A stretch of 64,000 nt of DNA from Psococerastis gibbosa (GCA_963971405.1 OZ020486.1:12361419-12425418); one strand, 5' to 3'; shown: positions 12,274-24,117, counted from the stretch's first letter. Made by a program: numbers and translations. The notes: generated from the sequence alone by a model not told the origin.

Positions 12274-13110
12274 AAGAACCGGTCCGAGTTTACTCGAACA
12301 TGCTTTCCAATTTATCAATTAGTAGGGAGAGAAAATGAATAATTTCATGGTAAATAATTTTCCTACGGTTAAATTTCGGATATCTCGGGGGGGGGGGGGT
12401 GTCCACCTGACGTCACTGGAGGTGAGGTAACCTCAATATATTTAAAACACATTACAACACAGTAGTAATGGCAGGGCAGGCAATGCATTTCAGCGTGAAG
12501 TTTCTATCATTTTTTTAAAAAAAATTTTTTGCGCAAAAGCAAATAGGTTTTTGGGAAAGCCAACTGTCCGGTTTCGTTACTCAACTTAACACCTAAAACA
12601 TGCCTGAAGGGAGAAATCATCGATAGAAAAGTTTCGCAGAAATATTATTTTTTAGTCATTTTTCATTAAAATTAAGTTATTTTTATTTTTTTACCCCCAG
12701 AAGCAAACTATCAAGGGGTAAGCGACCCCCCCCCCCCGCATTTTATCAACATTAAGAACGACTAGAATATATGTGAATTTAAAAGAAATCGTTGGAGCCG
12801 TTTCTGAGAAATAATTTTTTTTTACTTTTTTTGGAGTTTTTTGAGAATGAAACCCCCCCAAATTGAGTTAGCCCCAAATAAAAAAAATCATCTCGAGGCA
12901 TGATTTTTGTGAACCTACATGCCGAATTTCATCAAAATCGACCGAGTAGTTTGCCCGGAAATTGATGCACAGACAGACAGACAGACAGACATTTCGTAAA
13001 AACCACTTTTTTTGGTTCCTGGGACCTGAAAACGTGTAAATCAGTTGAAATCTCGGAATCGAAAATTTCGACCATCACAAAGCTTTCCTTATACTACGTA
13101 TAAATTGGAA
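12274..13110 (-). repeat. Family A interspersed repeat, copy 2
   Basis: Complete reverse-orientation copy from AAAGAACCGGTCCGAG to TAAATTGGAAAGCAATAA. Carries G-run, C-run, CAGACAGACAGACAGAC and CGAAATTTTCG-type landmarks in the expected order. About 840 bp without insertions, so it approximates the full consensus length. Confidence 0.88.
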
Positions 13111-13763
13111 AGCAATAATAATCGTAGAGTCATCAATGAGCAATATATACCTTATATAGGCCTAGCTAGAACTAACACGAAACGATTAATTTACTATTGC
13201 ACTCTCAACACGCCTTGGCACTGAAAAGGCTACTCTCCTATTATTTGACTCTGAATATCGTTCAACACCATTCAACGCATCATGGCACTCAAATGACTTT
13301 TCTCCTCTAATTTGTCCCTCACTGACTTTGTAAGCGTCTGTTATTGTACTTTTTGTTATAATTTAGAATTCATTTGAACATTCAACACATCTCCTGACAC
13401 TTCACTTCTACCAATGTTCTCTATTGCTTCATGACTGATATTGATCAGACAAATATTTTATTGCAAGATTCTCTCCGAAACTCCGATGTGGGAGCGTTGA
13501 ATTACTGTCTCTTATAAAAAGACTTCTAACTACATTTCATTTTAACAAAATGTATTTAAAAAGTCAATTTAGACAAGAAATATTGAGCATAGAGCTTAAC
13601 AAGAAGTCAGAAACTAGAGGAAATATTTCCTCTACAATGTTGTGACACAATCGTGTTACATAAAGACTCCAGTTAATTTCTTAAATTTAACCTTGACTCA
13701 AAAAACTCATTTAACTTACATTTTTGATCCGTAAACGTATTGGGCAGCTGCATGGCTGCATAA
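13111..13763. other. No recognisable feature
   Basis: AT-rich; no family, RNA gene or long frame recognised. Confidence 0.4.
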
Positions 13764-13779
13764 TTGACTGAGTTTAAGG

Positions 13780-13925
13780 CCCTGCATTGGCCTTGCCAGC
13801 AGTCAGGCTTTTTTCGTCAGGAATGTTCCAATCGTCCCGTTGGCAGGGCCACCGCAAAAGCTGTCGCTGCCTGTCCGGACAGTTGCGCAGCTGCTCCTCC
13901 GCTGATGTCCCTCATCCTTTTTGGT
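13780..13925. other. Unexplained GC-rich island
   Basis: About 145 bp of clearly higher GC in AT-rich surroundings, open in a short plus frame and in a 38-codon minus frame. Could be an exon, a regulatory block or part of an old element. No protein family recognised. Confidence 0.3.
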
Positions 13926-14144
13926 AATGGCATAAAGGAGTATAGCCTAACGCTGAAACAACGAACAAAATTTATTTTAGAAAATGCGTCCAATCATTTA
14001 TTGTAGGCAGGTTTCTTAAGGCTGCTTACGATATTCAGACGTGTTGCAACCTACTTTTGAGTCATAAGTCAGTGAAAACCATGCATAAAATATTACCTAA
14101 CATTTGGTAAGGCACTATATGTACCCTAATTCATAGGGTATTAG

Positions 14145-14312
14145 CGACTTTAGTGGCAATGTGGTTGCGTACTTATACTTGTGCGAGCATCTACACACCT
14201 TGCGGTCGGAGACGCATCGTAACTCGACACAAGTACCTATAAGGTGACTTAGTGAGGCGATTGAAGAGGTTAATCGGTTGCATTCATTAAATTGTATGTA
14301 TGCGATTTAATT
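14145..14312 (+). repeat. Interspersed repeat family C, copy 2
   Basis: Contains GCGGTCGGAGACGCATCGTA, CTCGACACAAGTACCTA and the TTCATTAAATTGTATGTATG end shared with 5845-6000 and, inverted, with 55975-56140. Confidence 0.7.
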
Positions 14313-14525
14313 ATTTATTAAAAAATCAATCAAAAAAAATATATATACACGTATACTGGTTATACTGTATACTCTAATGTACGATAGAGCTGTAATTCAT
14401 GGAAACCTTAGATGAATCTACAGTACGCTTTGATTTTTAGATGCAACATATTAGAACATTTTATTTATTAAGTGCAATAGCAGCAGGCAGCAACAGTGGT
14501 AATGATTCGGTCTAGCTCCATATTA

Positions 14526-14667
14526 GGTGGCTATTCCACTTGTCAATAATCCGTCATTTGTGCTTCAATAATTAATGAGATTTTTTTACTCTATATAAAA
14601 ACAAAAATCTCATCAATAATTATTGATTCACAAATGACGAAATATTGACAAGTGGAATAGCCGCCTT
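14526..14667. mobile_element. TA-flanked palindromic MITE, member M2
   Basis: Ends GGTGGCTATTCCACTTGTC and GACAAGTGGAATAGCCGCCT; TA on both sides. The inner arms (CGTCATTTGTG and its inverse) extend the palindrome almost to the centre. 142 bp. Confidence 0.85.
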
Positions 14668-16257
14668 AACGATAGTTCAATAGCAAAGTGTAGGCTTTTG
14701 CGCGTTGACAGTTTTACTTTTAGAAATGTACCATTTTCAATGTGTTTAATGCTTTAGCTCATTGGAAACAATTTGGTGCCTAGGCCTAGTTGGCACAATT
14801 TTATTAACCTGCTTTATACTCTTGCCTATAGAATCGTAAAAATCGTATGTTCTGTGCTTCTAACACACCCTGGACTTGGACTTACCACTTCACCGCCTGG
14901 CCTCCGATTGGGTTTGCGCCTGTTATGACACTGTAGGTGCCACACAATTGAATAGGGCGACTTCTAAATCAGCCTAACCTGGTGACGCCACCCGTCATTT
15001 CGGAAACCTTGAAGGGGTCCTGGGGGTGAAGACGCATTGTTGTGTGTGGCCTGAATTAAAGAACCAAAATTGTTAATAGATATTATACCTACAATTAGGC
15101 CTCATATTAGGTTAGATGCCGGCAGCAGTTGAAATTCTGAGAATGTGTATAGGCTACACAGTTGTTTATCCCATGTTCCCCTGAATCAAAAACCGCCCTC
15201 AGTAAAATGTTTGGCATATGTATACTCTACAAGCCGCTTGCGCCTGCCGGAGCCAGAGTTACTAGTAGGCCTATATCAAAACCGGCAAACCATCATGTCA
15301 ACGGCATTGGTTTAACATTTGTGGGTGACATGTCTTGATGGGTCTGGATGGGTATCTACAGTATGATGCGCAACGAGATTGTTACGCGATTACTAAAAAA
15401 AAAAAAAATATGAAACCATTTTTTCGCACATGTTGGCGACATCAGCATAGCTTGTCGATCATTGCTTTTTGTTGGAATCTCCCACTTGCTGCAACTTCCA
15501 CGATCTAAGCAATGACAGAAACTGTCGAAAACCTGTCACAATAATATTGCTAAACACCTGATAGGGGTTGGCTAGTTTGTGAGACAGTTATTCAGTGGCT
15601 ATAGCCTACGCTACGGGTACGAATGACACTCGGCCTATGGCGAGGCAAAAACGATCCAGGGGCTGATACTGCTTCCTGAGCTGTGGAAAGGAGTAACCGG
15701 AGGGACACAGTGTGAAAAGGTGACAAAACGAAGGCGAACCGGGTTACAATAAAGGCTGCAGTAAGGGCTACAAAACCGAAACGATTTCGTCAAAAGAAAC
15801 ATGGAATGATTTTATGTAAGCCAGCTTTTAAAAATCCAATTTTTTGTTATATTCATTTTCTTTTTTTCTTCTTCTCCGGCCGGTACTCCCCTGCGCCGAA
15901 GGAATAAATTTATAAATTAACAATTATACCCTTATAATACAAATAACCTGTGGGCCCCCAAGTTAATCAACTTGTCGGGGGCTCGCACAGTAAACGCTGT
16001 AGATGATAATTGGTAATAATAATAATAATAATAATAATGCGTGTATTCAAAAAAACATAACAAATTTTTCTGAACCGGTGCCACAAAGCCAAAAAGGCGC
16101 GTGCTAATACCATAAAGGTTCATACCATAACCTCTTTCCCTCAACATTTTTTATGGGTTAGGTGGGTAAATAAGTACCTGATTAGCCAATACGTAGGCTA
16201 CATATGTCTACATAGTTTGAACTGTGAAATACAGTATAAAGCTTACTAGCAACTTAC
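14668..16257. other. No gene recognised; (TAA)n microsatellite
   Basis: A TAA microsatellite lies at about 16014-16038 and an A-run near 15396-15408. Otherwise no repeat family or coding signal beyond short frames. Confidence 0.4.
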
Positions 16258-16532
16258 CATTTTTGTAGGCAGGCCCTTTTCGCCACTGGTGGCCACTGGT
16301 CTTGCCACCGGAGTTGGTCTTGGGTTCGGCATTGCGGGCGGTGATGATCTTGACACTGCGGGCGAATGTGGTCTTGACACTGCGGGCGGTGATGATCTTG
16401 ACATTGCGGGCGAATGTGGTGTTGACACTGCAGGCTGTGACGGTCCCAGCAGAGGGGGTGGTCTTGCTTTGGCCATTGACGTTTATACCACTACCAATGC
16501 CATACCAGGCTTTGACACTGGCGTTTCCCCTA
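16258..16532 (-). CDS. Candidate exon with in-frame 24-bp repeats, gene unknown
   Basis: On the minus strand a T-rich stretch ending TTTTGTTCAG (down to 16533) is followed by 275 nt open in one frame, then ATG|GTAAGTTGC, a strong donor (intron from 16257). Entry phase 2, exit phase 1. The translated frame is rich in codons ending in C (GTC, AAG, ATC, ACC, GCC, CGC), unlike the AT-rich surroundings, which favours real coding. Four tandem 8-residue units alternate (VKIITARS / VKTTFARS types), followed by a G/K-rich end (GPAYKNG). No family recognised. The block is also open in other frames, as expected for a 24-bp repeat, so a GC-rich minisatellite with chance splice signals is the alternative. 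No partner exon was identified. Confidence 0.33.
16335..16432. repeat. 24-bp minisatellite, four units
   Basis: Alternating units GCGGGCGGTGATGATCTTGA / GCGGGCGAATGTGGTCTTGA plus CACT. It lies inside the candidate minus-strand exon and keeps its frame (24 = 8 codons). Confidence 0.85.
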
Positions 16533-17358
16533 CTGAACAAAATAACAAAGATTACTTAATACCAAAACGCATATTAATAATTATGAATGGGATTAACTCT
16601 ATACAGTAGGTGTAAAATTCAAATTTAAAATTTCTTTAAAGTGAAGCTTTATTAGCATTGTGCATTGATATAAGACGTTCGTCAACATTTTGTTAAGAGC
16701 CTGTGGTAGGGACACCAAGGTCCAGTTCCATCCACCAACGCTTGGAAAGTTTTCAATAGGATTATTTGATAGCAATGGCATTAGCATTCTTTACCAATTG
16801 TTTTAAAGGAGGATGCCATCCGCCATGTTCAAATGATAACCAAAAAAAATTCTAACGAAAATTGTCCAAGTGTTGCGGCTTTGGGACCGGATTCTACACG
16901 GTATAGCTATTCACAGTGTGACTTAAGTAGCAGCGTTTAGCCTATCCCTGTGATGTAGTTGGGAATTTTGCTTGGGAAAAAATAAAGGCTACCGTACGCT
17001 TAAAATTGTTACTTAGCTGGCCTATACAGTTCGTATTTTTTTCTACTTTTAGCTGTTTGTCACTAGCCTATACTTGCGTAAAATATAAAGGATGACTTGC
17101 ACCACCTGTCCATCTCTTTTTAATTATGGGGAATTTAAAAAATATGGGGGAAAAATTCGATTAGGTACTAACTTAAGTAGGGTGACATTAGGTTTTTTAG
17201 GGGACCGAAAAGGGGTGGTTTATTAAGGGGGGCCCAGGCCTTTATCACGGAATAAATTTACTCTGTTTGTGACTTTCTTTTATATTCACATTCAAATTTC
17301 CTTTTACAATATACCAGCTTTCAGCTGATGAGAACATTATTTACTAGAAGACCCCCCA
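16533..17358. other. No recognisable feature
   Basis: AT-rich. Contains GGATGCCATCCGCCATGTT near 16808, similar to the inner arm of the foldback element at 34685; otherwise nothing recognised. Confidence 0.35.
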
Positions 17359-18294
17359 GCAGCCCGATCATGGCGATTTTAATACCGGGGTTAATTTAAT
17401 ACCATGTCACGTGATAGTATCAATTAAATTGTTTTAATAAATTTAATAAATAAACAGTAAATTTCATTTTTTATTTTTTCTTATTTAATTCTTGATGTTG
17501 GTCATTGTCAGCAAAAATCATTCAATTGTTTAAATAGACACAATTTAAGCGCTTAGCACTCTTGCGACAATTACCAATATCAAACATTTAAAAAAAATCT
17601 GAAATTTACTGTTAATTTAGCCGAAGATCATTCAATTGTTTAAATACTTTAAATCGACACAATTTGAATTTTCCGCGCGTAGCACTCTAGCTACGATTAC
17701 CAACATCAAAAATTAAAAAAATCCTGAAATTTACTGTTAATTAATTTTAGGCGGGTATTCCACATACGTACAACGTCAATGAAAATTATGAAATTGAAGG
17801 ACATTTCAATTTCTCATTGATGGGGGCCATTCCATATGTTTTTTCAAAAATTGACAATTTTCAATTGAAGCGTATGCGCCAAATTTTTGAAATTTGTTTG
17901 CATTTGTTTCTTGAAATTGCATTTGTTTTCTTCGTCGCCTTATTATTTAATCCTTATTATAATTTTTATAATTTGTATACAGAAATGGGTTCTTTTTAAA
18001 TAAATCAATTAAAATAGTTGTACTTGTCATATCTCATGACGCCATTTTTTAATTTTAGTTTGTTTGTGATTTTACCAAAGAACTTCTAATATTCTAATAT
18101 TTTACTCTATGATCAATTGATAATTGATCAATTTTAACAATGGCATAGAGTAAAATTGAAATGTCCTTCAATTTCATAATTTTCATTGACGATGTACGTA
18201 TGTGGAATGGGCGCCTTAAACAATCGAATTAATACCATCACGTGACATGGTATTATATCAACCCGGTAAAATATGATAGCCATGATTGGGCTGC
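17359..18294. mobile_element. Foldback element, GCAGCCC family (long form), containing a nested MITE
   Basis: Left end CAGCCCGATCATGGCGATTT, right end ATAGCCATGATTGGGCTG, with inverted ACCATGTCACGTGAT blocks further in. Its interior also holds a direct near-repeat (ATCATTCAATTGTTTAAATA at about 17517 and 17626). Interrupted by member M3 at 17750-18216. Confidence 0.75.
17750..18216. mobile_element. TA-flanked palindromic MITE, member M3
   Basis: Ends GGCGGGTATTCCACATACGT and ACGTATGTGGAATGGGCGCCT, with inner inverted arms (GAAATTGAAGGACATTTCAA type). TA flanks on both sides. Nested inside the GCAGCCC-family element. Confidence 0.82.
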
Positions 18295-19382
18295 AGACGG
18301 GTCTATCAAGATTCTTATTTTAGACAGAGAAAGAGAGAAGCGGAATATAAACAAGTGTTACAAAAGTTGAAATTGTTCTCTCACTCCAAATAGCAAGCTA
18401 CAATAATTCGCATTCGCAAATCTACAAATTTACATGGAAGAAATATTTAGCATATCGTACCTTGTTCGCCCAGGGGTTGTTCCAACAGCACCCTGAATGA
18501 ACCTCGTTCGTACAGAAATCCAAAATGCCGACTATATAGCCATATTATAGAAACATCGTCTAAACCCATGCATTGATTGGTTGGCCGCTTGATCTCATTA
18601 ATTTAGTTGGCCGCAAACTCTTTCCTGTATGGGCTACTATAGTGTTCCATTTGCGCTCAGCCTCTTCTCAGGCGTTTTTCTGATAAAAAAAAATATATAA
18701 AAAATTATTAAAATCGGATATGACACAATTTTTCAAAATTCCTCTGAGGCAAAGCTTACAAATGAGGGAATGTCCCTGCACTTTGGAACAATCAGAAGTG
18801 AAGTAATTTGGAAACGAATAAGATCCTTAAATTTCACTAAATGCCTAACATTTTGTGCAGTAGTAAAAATAAATACAGTAAGCTATGATATTATTAAGGG
18901 TCTCGTAATATTATTTTAGCATAGGCATAGTAGCGTAGCCTATACACATAACCTATTGTACATAACCTATATATTTACCCACTTACGCCAGTGCTTTTTA
19001 ATATACAACGACTACAAACTACAAATATTATAATACACGCATGGTAGCGCCCAAATAATTTTTTAAATGTAAACCTGTATTGTTTGAAGAATTCATTCAT
19101 TAATGCATTAATAAATTACGTAAAAAAAAAATTGGACTACCCCCCCTCCCCCAGAAATCATAACCTGAGCACTTGGTTAAGTCTACACACCCTGCCCCTC
19201 CCTTAACATAAATAATTAGATTACTCGTGACTTCGTGGTATTTCATTTTAATAAACAAAAAATAACAAAAACTTAGAGTTTTAGAAAAACTTGTTATAAC
19301 AACCCGAATTAGTAAAACCCAAATAATCGTTAATAAATTAACTTTGTCTAAGAAACCCACTTTTGTTAGTATAAAACCCTGA
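18295..19382. other. No recognisable gene
   Basis: AT-rich spacer; a C-rich tract near 19141-19152. No family recognised. Confidence 0.4.
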
Positions 19383-19411
19383 GCGCTTTCGGCAAGAACT
19401 GCCATCTACAG
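19383..19411 (-). ncRNA. Hammerhead-ribozyme-like motif in a Penelope terminal repeat
   Basis: Minus strand: CTGTAGA, then a GGCA/TGCC stem closed by a short loop, then GAAAGC. This resembles the CUGANGA-stem-GAAA core, but one core base differs (CTGTAGA) and an extra T precedes the stem, so activity is doubtful. Confidence 0.4.
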
Positions 19412-19887
19412 AGGGAAACCCACTAGCACAGTTACACCTTATCTGCGATTTGAGACTTGCTCAACTCGAGGAGAAGATGCAAATGTGACTAGGGAGAGGA
19501 AATCTTGGTTTATATAGGACTGGGAGCGGGAGGAGGGGGTGGGAGGGGGCGTGGCTGGTTACCTATTCCTAACCTACTAGCTTGATCTATTAGAGGGGAT
19601 GATTGTGTGAATGTTATATCGTTTGTTAATTTTTCCCTATTGTGTAAAGCTCTTTTGATTTCAACATTTTCAAAAAAATTTAAAGTGTAACTTTTCTTTA
19701 TTTTGTGTAGGGCTGTCCAATTGTGAGGATCGAATGTGTGATTTTCCGAGTTAAGGTGTTTCGCGAATGTGCTGTTGGTGTTGGTGTCTCCTATACCTGT
19801 TATATGTTCTCTGACCTCCCTTAACCTGAGAGCTCGTTGCATGTTGACACCCTTGCGCTTAGGCCTATTCGCTTTAACAATAAACAT
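19383..19887 (-). mobile_element. Penelope-like element remnant: C-terminal endonuclease part plus 3' terminal repeat
   Basis: A minus-strand frame (19887 to 19510) encodes LREVREHITGIGDTN, then STFAKHLNSENHTFD and FFENVEIKRALHNREKLTND. This spacing (R-REH, A-H----H, then a basic helix with E-K-A) is that of the C-terminal part of the GIY-YIG endonuclease of Penelope-like retroelements. The GIY/YIG core strands are not visible, so the copy is 5'-truncated, and it ends in a proline-rich low-complexity tail. Downstream on the same strand (19411-19383) is a hammerhead-like motif typical of the terminal repeats of this class. Assignment is from remembered motif pattern, not a search. Confidence 0.7.
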
Positions 19888-20054
19888 GGGAGTTAAATCA
19901 AAATAATTTATTGAGAGGCATATTTTAGAAAATATTTTCCTTTCCTGTTAATAGGCTGACTGCGAAATTAATGTAAATGCGTCCCTGTTTTGAAAGTGAG
20001 GGGCATGAAGCGTAGGGCCCATAAATATTTTTTTATTAGGCCTATTTGCTGTAG

Positions 20055-20325
20055 CAGAGGCGTAAAGTTTTAGAATGATGGCGGGGTCAAAACTAAGTAG
20101 CCTATACCATATGGCGTCATCAGGCAGGATAAAGAAAAAGTTTTACACATTTTAATAGTAGTAAAGTATAGCTGTAGATGTTAAAAAGCTAACAAAGGAG
20201 CGCTTATATTCATATTGCTGCAAAGGGGCCCGGGGAGACATGAACCAAGTCTTATATTACTCGAGGTTGGGGGGGGGGGCAAGTTGGACCGTGCCACCCC
20301 CCCCCCCCCCAACTTTACGCCCCTG
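20055..20325. mobile_element. hAT-like non-autonomous element with near-perfect 8-bp duplication
   Basis: Ends CAGAGGCGTAAAGTT and AACTTTACGCCCCTG are inverted. Flanked by TGCTGTAG (left) and TGCTTTAG (right), 7 of 8 identical, as expected for hAT insertion. The interior has a G-run and a C-run that can pair with each other. Confidence 0.7.
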
Positions 20326-20344
20326 TGCTTTAGTAGGTTTTTAT

Positions 20345-20585
20345 GCGTACCATAGTTACAATCCTTTCGCCTGTTTCATTGCGTCAATTGTAAGCTTGTC
20401 TCAGCTTGTCCAATATCGCTTGTAGCCGGTGTAGGTTGACATCGAGAAGGTATAACAGTTTACCAATGGCGAAAAATGCATACAGAAACAAAACAAATAT
20501 TGTCCGAAATCCATGGGGTCGGTGGCATTGGACAAGGCACCTATGGGCCACTATGACTAGGCCTGGGTCCATAAAAAGTCATCCA
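20345..20585 (-). repeat. Interspersed repeat family D, minus copy
   Basis: Reverse-orientation copy of the sequence at 21880-22080: contains ATTGTAAGCTTGTCTCAGC, ATCGCTTGTAGCCGGTGTAG and CCGAAATCCATGGGGTCGG. Confidence 0.7.
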
Positions 20586-21050
20586 AAATTTACTAATTAG
20601 GCCTACTGGCAATTGCCACGACGTAGTCTTTTACACAGGTACGTGCACACCCCGTTTACGTACAGTAGTATTTGCATGAAAAAAACCTGTGGAAATAATA
20701 ATAATACTTTCGCTGCTGTCTTTTGCTTAGGCCTACATACAGTAAGTATGCATAAGTTTACTGAAAAAGGATACTTACAAGCTGAAGGTTGAAGCTCATA
20801 GGTTAGCAACATGCAAACTAGCGGTTTGGGCATAGTGAGATGAGTCCGTGCGCCTCAGCGCCTCCCGAAGTGCCGACCAACTCGAGGACTGGCCCAAACC
20901 AGAATGAATGATCAAGAGGGATGGGGTTAGTGAGAGTTCAAGTAGCCACCTGCAAGCTGCCGAGCACCTTGTGTTTCTAACTCCACACCCTGTCCATAAG
21001 TACGGCGACATTTTCAATGTGTCGGCTATAAAATATTCAACTGATGTCGT
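20586..21050. other. No gene recognised; GC-richer block
   Basis: 20815-21005 is GC-richer than its flanks, with a short minus-strand frame. No family assigned. Confidence 0.3.
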
Positions 21051-21054
21051 AGGC

Positions 21055-21600
21055 TAGTTTCAATTCTTTCCGAAAGAATTTGATGAAATTCGGCATGTAC
21101 AGCTAGGTTCAGAAAAATATTCAGGGCTAATTATTCATTTTGGGGGGCTTGTACAAAAAAAAAAAAATAATAATGTCCTGAAGAATTTTTTTTTTGACCT
21201 AGGCCTATACTTATGTGGCCCATTGGACCCTTGCCCAATGCAATGGCAACGACCCCATGGATTTCGGATGTTTCCTTATGCATTTTTGGGCATTAGCAAA
21301 CTGGTAAACACACGTCCTCGATGTACACCTACATTTATAAAAATAAAAAAACGGGGAAAAATGTTTTCTTTTTCTTTTAAATTCACATAAATAACAACAG
21401 TATATTGCACCTATTGTGGTAATTTAAAAAAGCCACTAGGTTGCATCCCCCTTGATAGTTTGGTTCTGGGTGTTAAAAAAATATTTATCTGAGGAACCGT
21501 TCTATCGATGTCTTGTTAATTCAGTCATGTTTTACAGTATGTGCTAAATAGAGTGACAACACAGAAGAGAGTGCTTTCCAAAACAAGGTTTTGGTGTTGA
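21055..21600 (+). repeat. Degenerate family A copy interrupted by a family D fragment
   Basis: Weak but colinear family A landmarks: TTTGATGAAATTCGGCATG, a G-run before CTTGTAC, CCCCCTTGATAGTTTGGTTC and TTCTATCGATG. A family D segment (about 21195-21340, with ACGACCCCATGGATTTCGG) splits it. Confidence 0.6.
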
Positions 21601-21879
21601 AAAAAGAAATTAGATACATTATGGATTAATGCATACCATACGTGCATATCACTAATATTGTGAAGTATTACAATATATTATTGGCTTGCCCAGTCAATAC
21701 TATATTGTCTCATAGATTAATCGTGTGCGTTAGGATAGGGAAAGTCTATAGGCAGCCAATATTTAACATCCGGAAAAGTATTTACCGTGGAACTATTACA
21801 GCGCTTGGATTGAAAACAAGCAGCCTTTTCAGAGGATTTTGGTCTAGACTACGAAGCGAAACAGGTTTTTATTGAGGTC

Positions 21880-22080
21880 CACTTAAAATGGCCCATTGTT
21901 CCCTGGTCCAATGCCAACGACCCCATGGGTTTCGGACATTATTTATATTATTTCCGTATGCTCTTTTGGCCATTGGCAAACTGATGTACGTCCTCGATGT
22001 CACTCTACACCGACTACAAGCGATAATTGACAAGCTGAGACAAGCTTACCATTGAGACAATGCAACAGGCGGAAGTATGG
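21880..22080 (+). repeat. Interspersed repeat family D, plus copy
   Basis: Uninterrupted copy with AACGACCCCATGGGTTTCGG, TTTTGGCCATTGGCAAACTG and GACAAGCTGAGACAAGCTTA. Used here as the empty-site reference for the nest at 46760-48740. Confidence 0.7.
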
Positions 22081-22470
22081 CTTAACCGAGTACAGATGCA
22101 AGTCTTATTTGATTGAGGTAAATCTGAACCATTGCGCATGCGTCGTATTATGTCTCCTGAACAATATATCAAAAGTACCTTATTTTCCCCCCTGAATCCT
22201 GATTGGTGGAAGCGTGACTCGTGACTCGGATCTGTTTTGGGCAAATGATAAAGTTTATAATTTGACAATGGCTCATTCTACAAACATTTCCAATGGTCAT
22301 GTAATAAAATGATGCAGCTGGCTGGGGTTTATTTAGGTAGCAACATTTGCCACATGCTAAATTCCAATAGCACAGGAAGTGAAGAAAACACAGAAAGTTA
22401 AAAGAATAGGCCTAATTACTGTAGGCATATATGTACAGTATGTACAGTATATTCTGGGGTTCCGAATCTA

Positions 22471-22614
22471 AGCAGGCCTACTATGGTGATTAATTTGAAT
22501 ATTGACCTGGGATTAAAAATGTATACAAGATAATTTTAGTATTGAAAGTGTTATTTCGTTTAAATGTTTAACCCCAAGAATGAGTTAATGCTAAACAGCA
22601 TAGTAGGCCCGCTG
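22471..22614. mobile_element. Foldback element with CAGGCCTACTATG ends
   Basis: Ends AGCAGGCCTACTATGG and CATAGTAGGCCCGCT are inverted. Its centre (ATACAAGATAATTTTAG) matches the GCAGCC-family element at 5122, so the two share a core with different ends. Confidence 0.65.
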
Positions 22615-22802
22615 GACTAAGTGGCCGTTTAAAAAGTTGGGAGTTATTGACCACCCCATGCCGAAGCCGCCTGTCTAGTGAGCGAGTTGTTGCAACTTGC
22701 AACTTGCAAATTCGCGTTTGTAGTCAACTTGGCGATTTGATAGGCAAGATCTAGCGTAGAATAACAAAATAATTATTTAGGATTATGTCTAACAAAAGCT
22801 GT

Positions 22803-23047
22803 CATGGGGGGGGGGGGGGGGTAGTCCATGGGGTCCGGACCCCCTCCGAAATAAAAGGGCTTTACACAAATTAAATTAAATTTTTGTATTTTAATGATAC
22901 AATAAATTAATAATTAATAATTAATCAATAAATACAATACATTTATTTGAATTTGGGCACTGACAAGAATGTACTTTCATTAATGAAATTAATGAACAAA
23001 AGTAATAACCCCCCCCCCTCCAAAAGAAACCTGGGCACGGCCTTGCA
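22803..23047. mobile_element. hAT-like element with direct target duplication and long G-run
   Basis: Flanked by AAAGCTGT at 22795-22802 and 23048-23055. The right end GGGCACGGCCTTG matches the end of the element at 53537. The left end is dominated by a run of about 17 G followed by GGGGTCCGGACCCC. The left inverted terminus is eroded. Confidence 0.6.
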
Positions 23048-23091
23048 AAAGCTGTTACATTAAAACGTTAAAACGTAGGCTATGCACTGTA

Positions 23092-23231
23092 AGACGCTTA
23101 TTCCACCGACGTCAATAGTCAAAATATTGCTGATGTTGACGTGGTAGCAGACATTTTTTCACTGTCTTTAATGTCTGCTACCACGTCAAACACGTCAATA
23201 GTGAACTATTGACGCCGGTGGAATAAGCGCA
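23092..23231. mobile_element. TA-flanked palindromic MITE, member M4
   Basis: Ends AGACGCTTATTCCACCGACG and GCCGGTGGAATAAGCGC. Interior TTGACGTGGTAGCAGACATT is inverted on the other side. TA flanks both ends. The same interior module occurs in M5, M7 and M8. Confidence 0.8.
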
Positions 23232-23877
23232 TAGCCACCGGTTTATTGCATTTTAATTAATAGGTAACCTAGAACCAGGTGTCAGGGATTTTCCCGGACA
23301 GTCTGGGATTGCAAGCTCTGTCCGCGAAAATGTCCGGGACGGAATTTTACCGGGAATAGTCAGGGATTTTTTTTAAAGTGAGGAATTCGCAAATGATTTT
23401 TTTTTTTAGTTTTAAAGGTTTTTTTATCCTGTAGATACAGGAGAAAAACTTTGAATCGTATGTTGGCAGCCCATCAGATTTGTTCTGTGCCTTAAATTAA
23501 TAATAATGACATAGGCATTTTCTAGTTTTAATAAGTATAGAATACCCTACATTCAAGGCTGCACTGGAGACTATTTTATAGCAAAAACATTTCACTCGAT
23601 AGAATGTGTACATGACTTTTTTCACACAAAAAAGAACACTAGATAAAACGCCATTTTGCTCTCAGTCCGGGAGTATTCAAACAAAAGCCCCAAGCTTTCT
23701 TTCTAGATGGGGGACAATATAGTTTCCCATGAAAGATACCTCTTAGGCTAATTTTATTGAAATGATTCCAAACAGGGCTTCCCATGGTCTCCCCCGGGGA
23801 AATTAAAAAAAATATATATACATATATGTATACAGTAGGTGCGAAATAGTTGGGGTTACGCATTTTGATGGCATGTC
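23232..23877. other. No gene recognised
   Basis: 23275-23370 contains repeated GTCAGGGATTTT / CCGGGA motifs suggesting a decayed element; otherwise nothing recognised. Confidence 0.35.
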
Positions 23878-23967
23878 CTACCCGACCACGATAGGATGGC
23901 ACCTGGAACACTTATAAAAATCGAATAAACAAAGTGTTCCTAGTGCCATCCTATTGTGGTCGGGTAG
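23878..23967. repeat. 90-nt strong hairpin (36-bp arms, 18-nt loop)
   Basis: CTACCCGACCACGATAGGAT... pairs with ...ATCCTATTGTGGTCGGGTAG; 33 of 36 positions are Watson-Crick and one more is a G-U pair on one strand. Size and shape resemble a microRNA precursor, but a tiny MITE is equally possible. No flanking duplication was seen. Confidence 0.6.
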
Positions 23968-24117
23968 TATAACACTAAGATTTTACGCATTTCAACAGCA
24001 AAAAGACTTTAAATTATACAAACCAATCGTCTATTTATACAGCTTCAAACAAGGGGGCTCGAGGAGACAGAATGAGAAAATGTAGGCCCAAAATAATGGG
24101 GTTTAACTGAAATTAGA

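Noticed and set aside
17817..17999. Hydrophobic 60-residue frame that could be a signal or membrane peptide
   Set aside because: It lies wholly within the palindromic MITE at 17750-18216, so its open frame reflects AT-rich repeat sequence.
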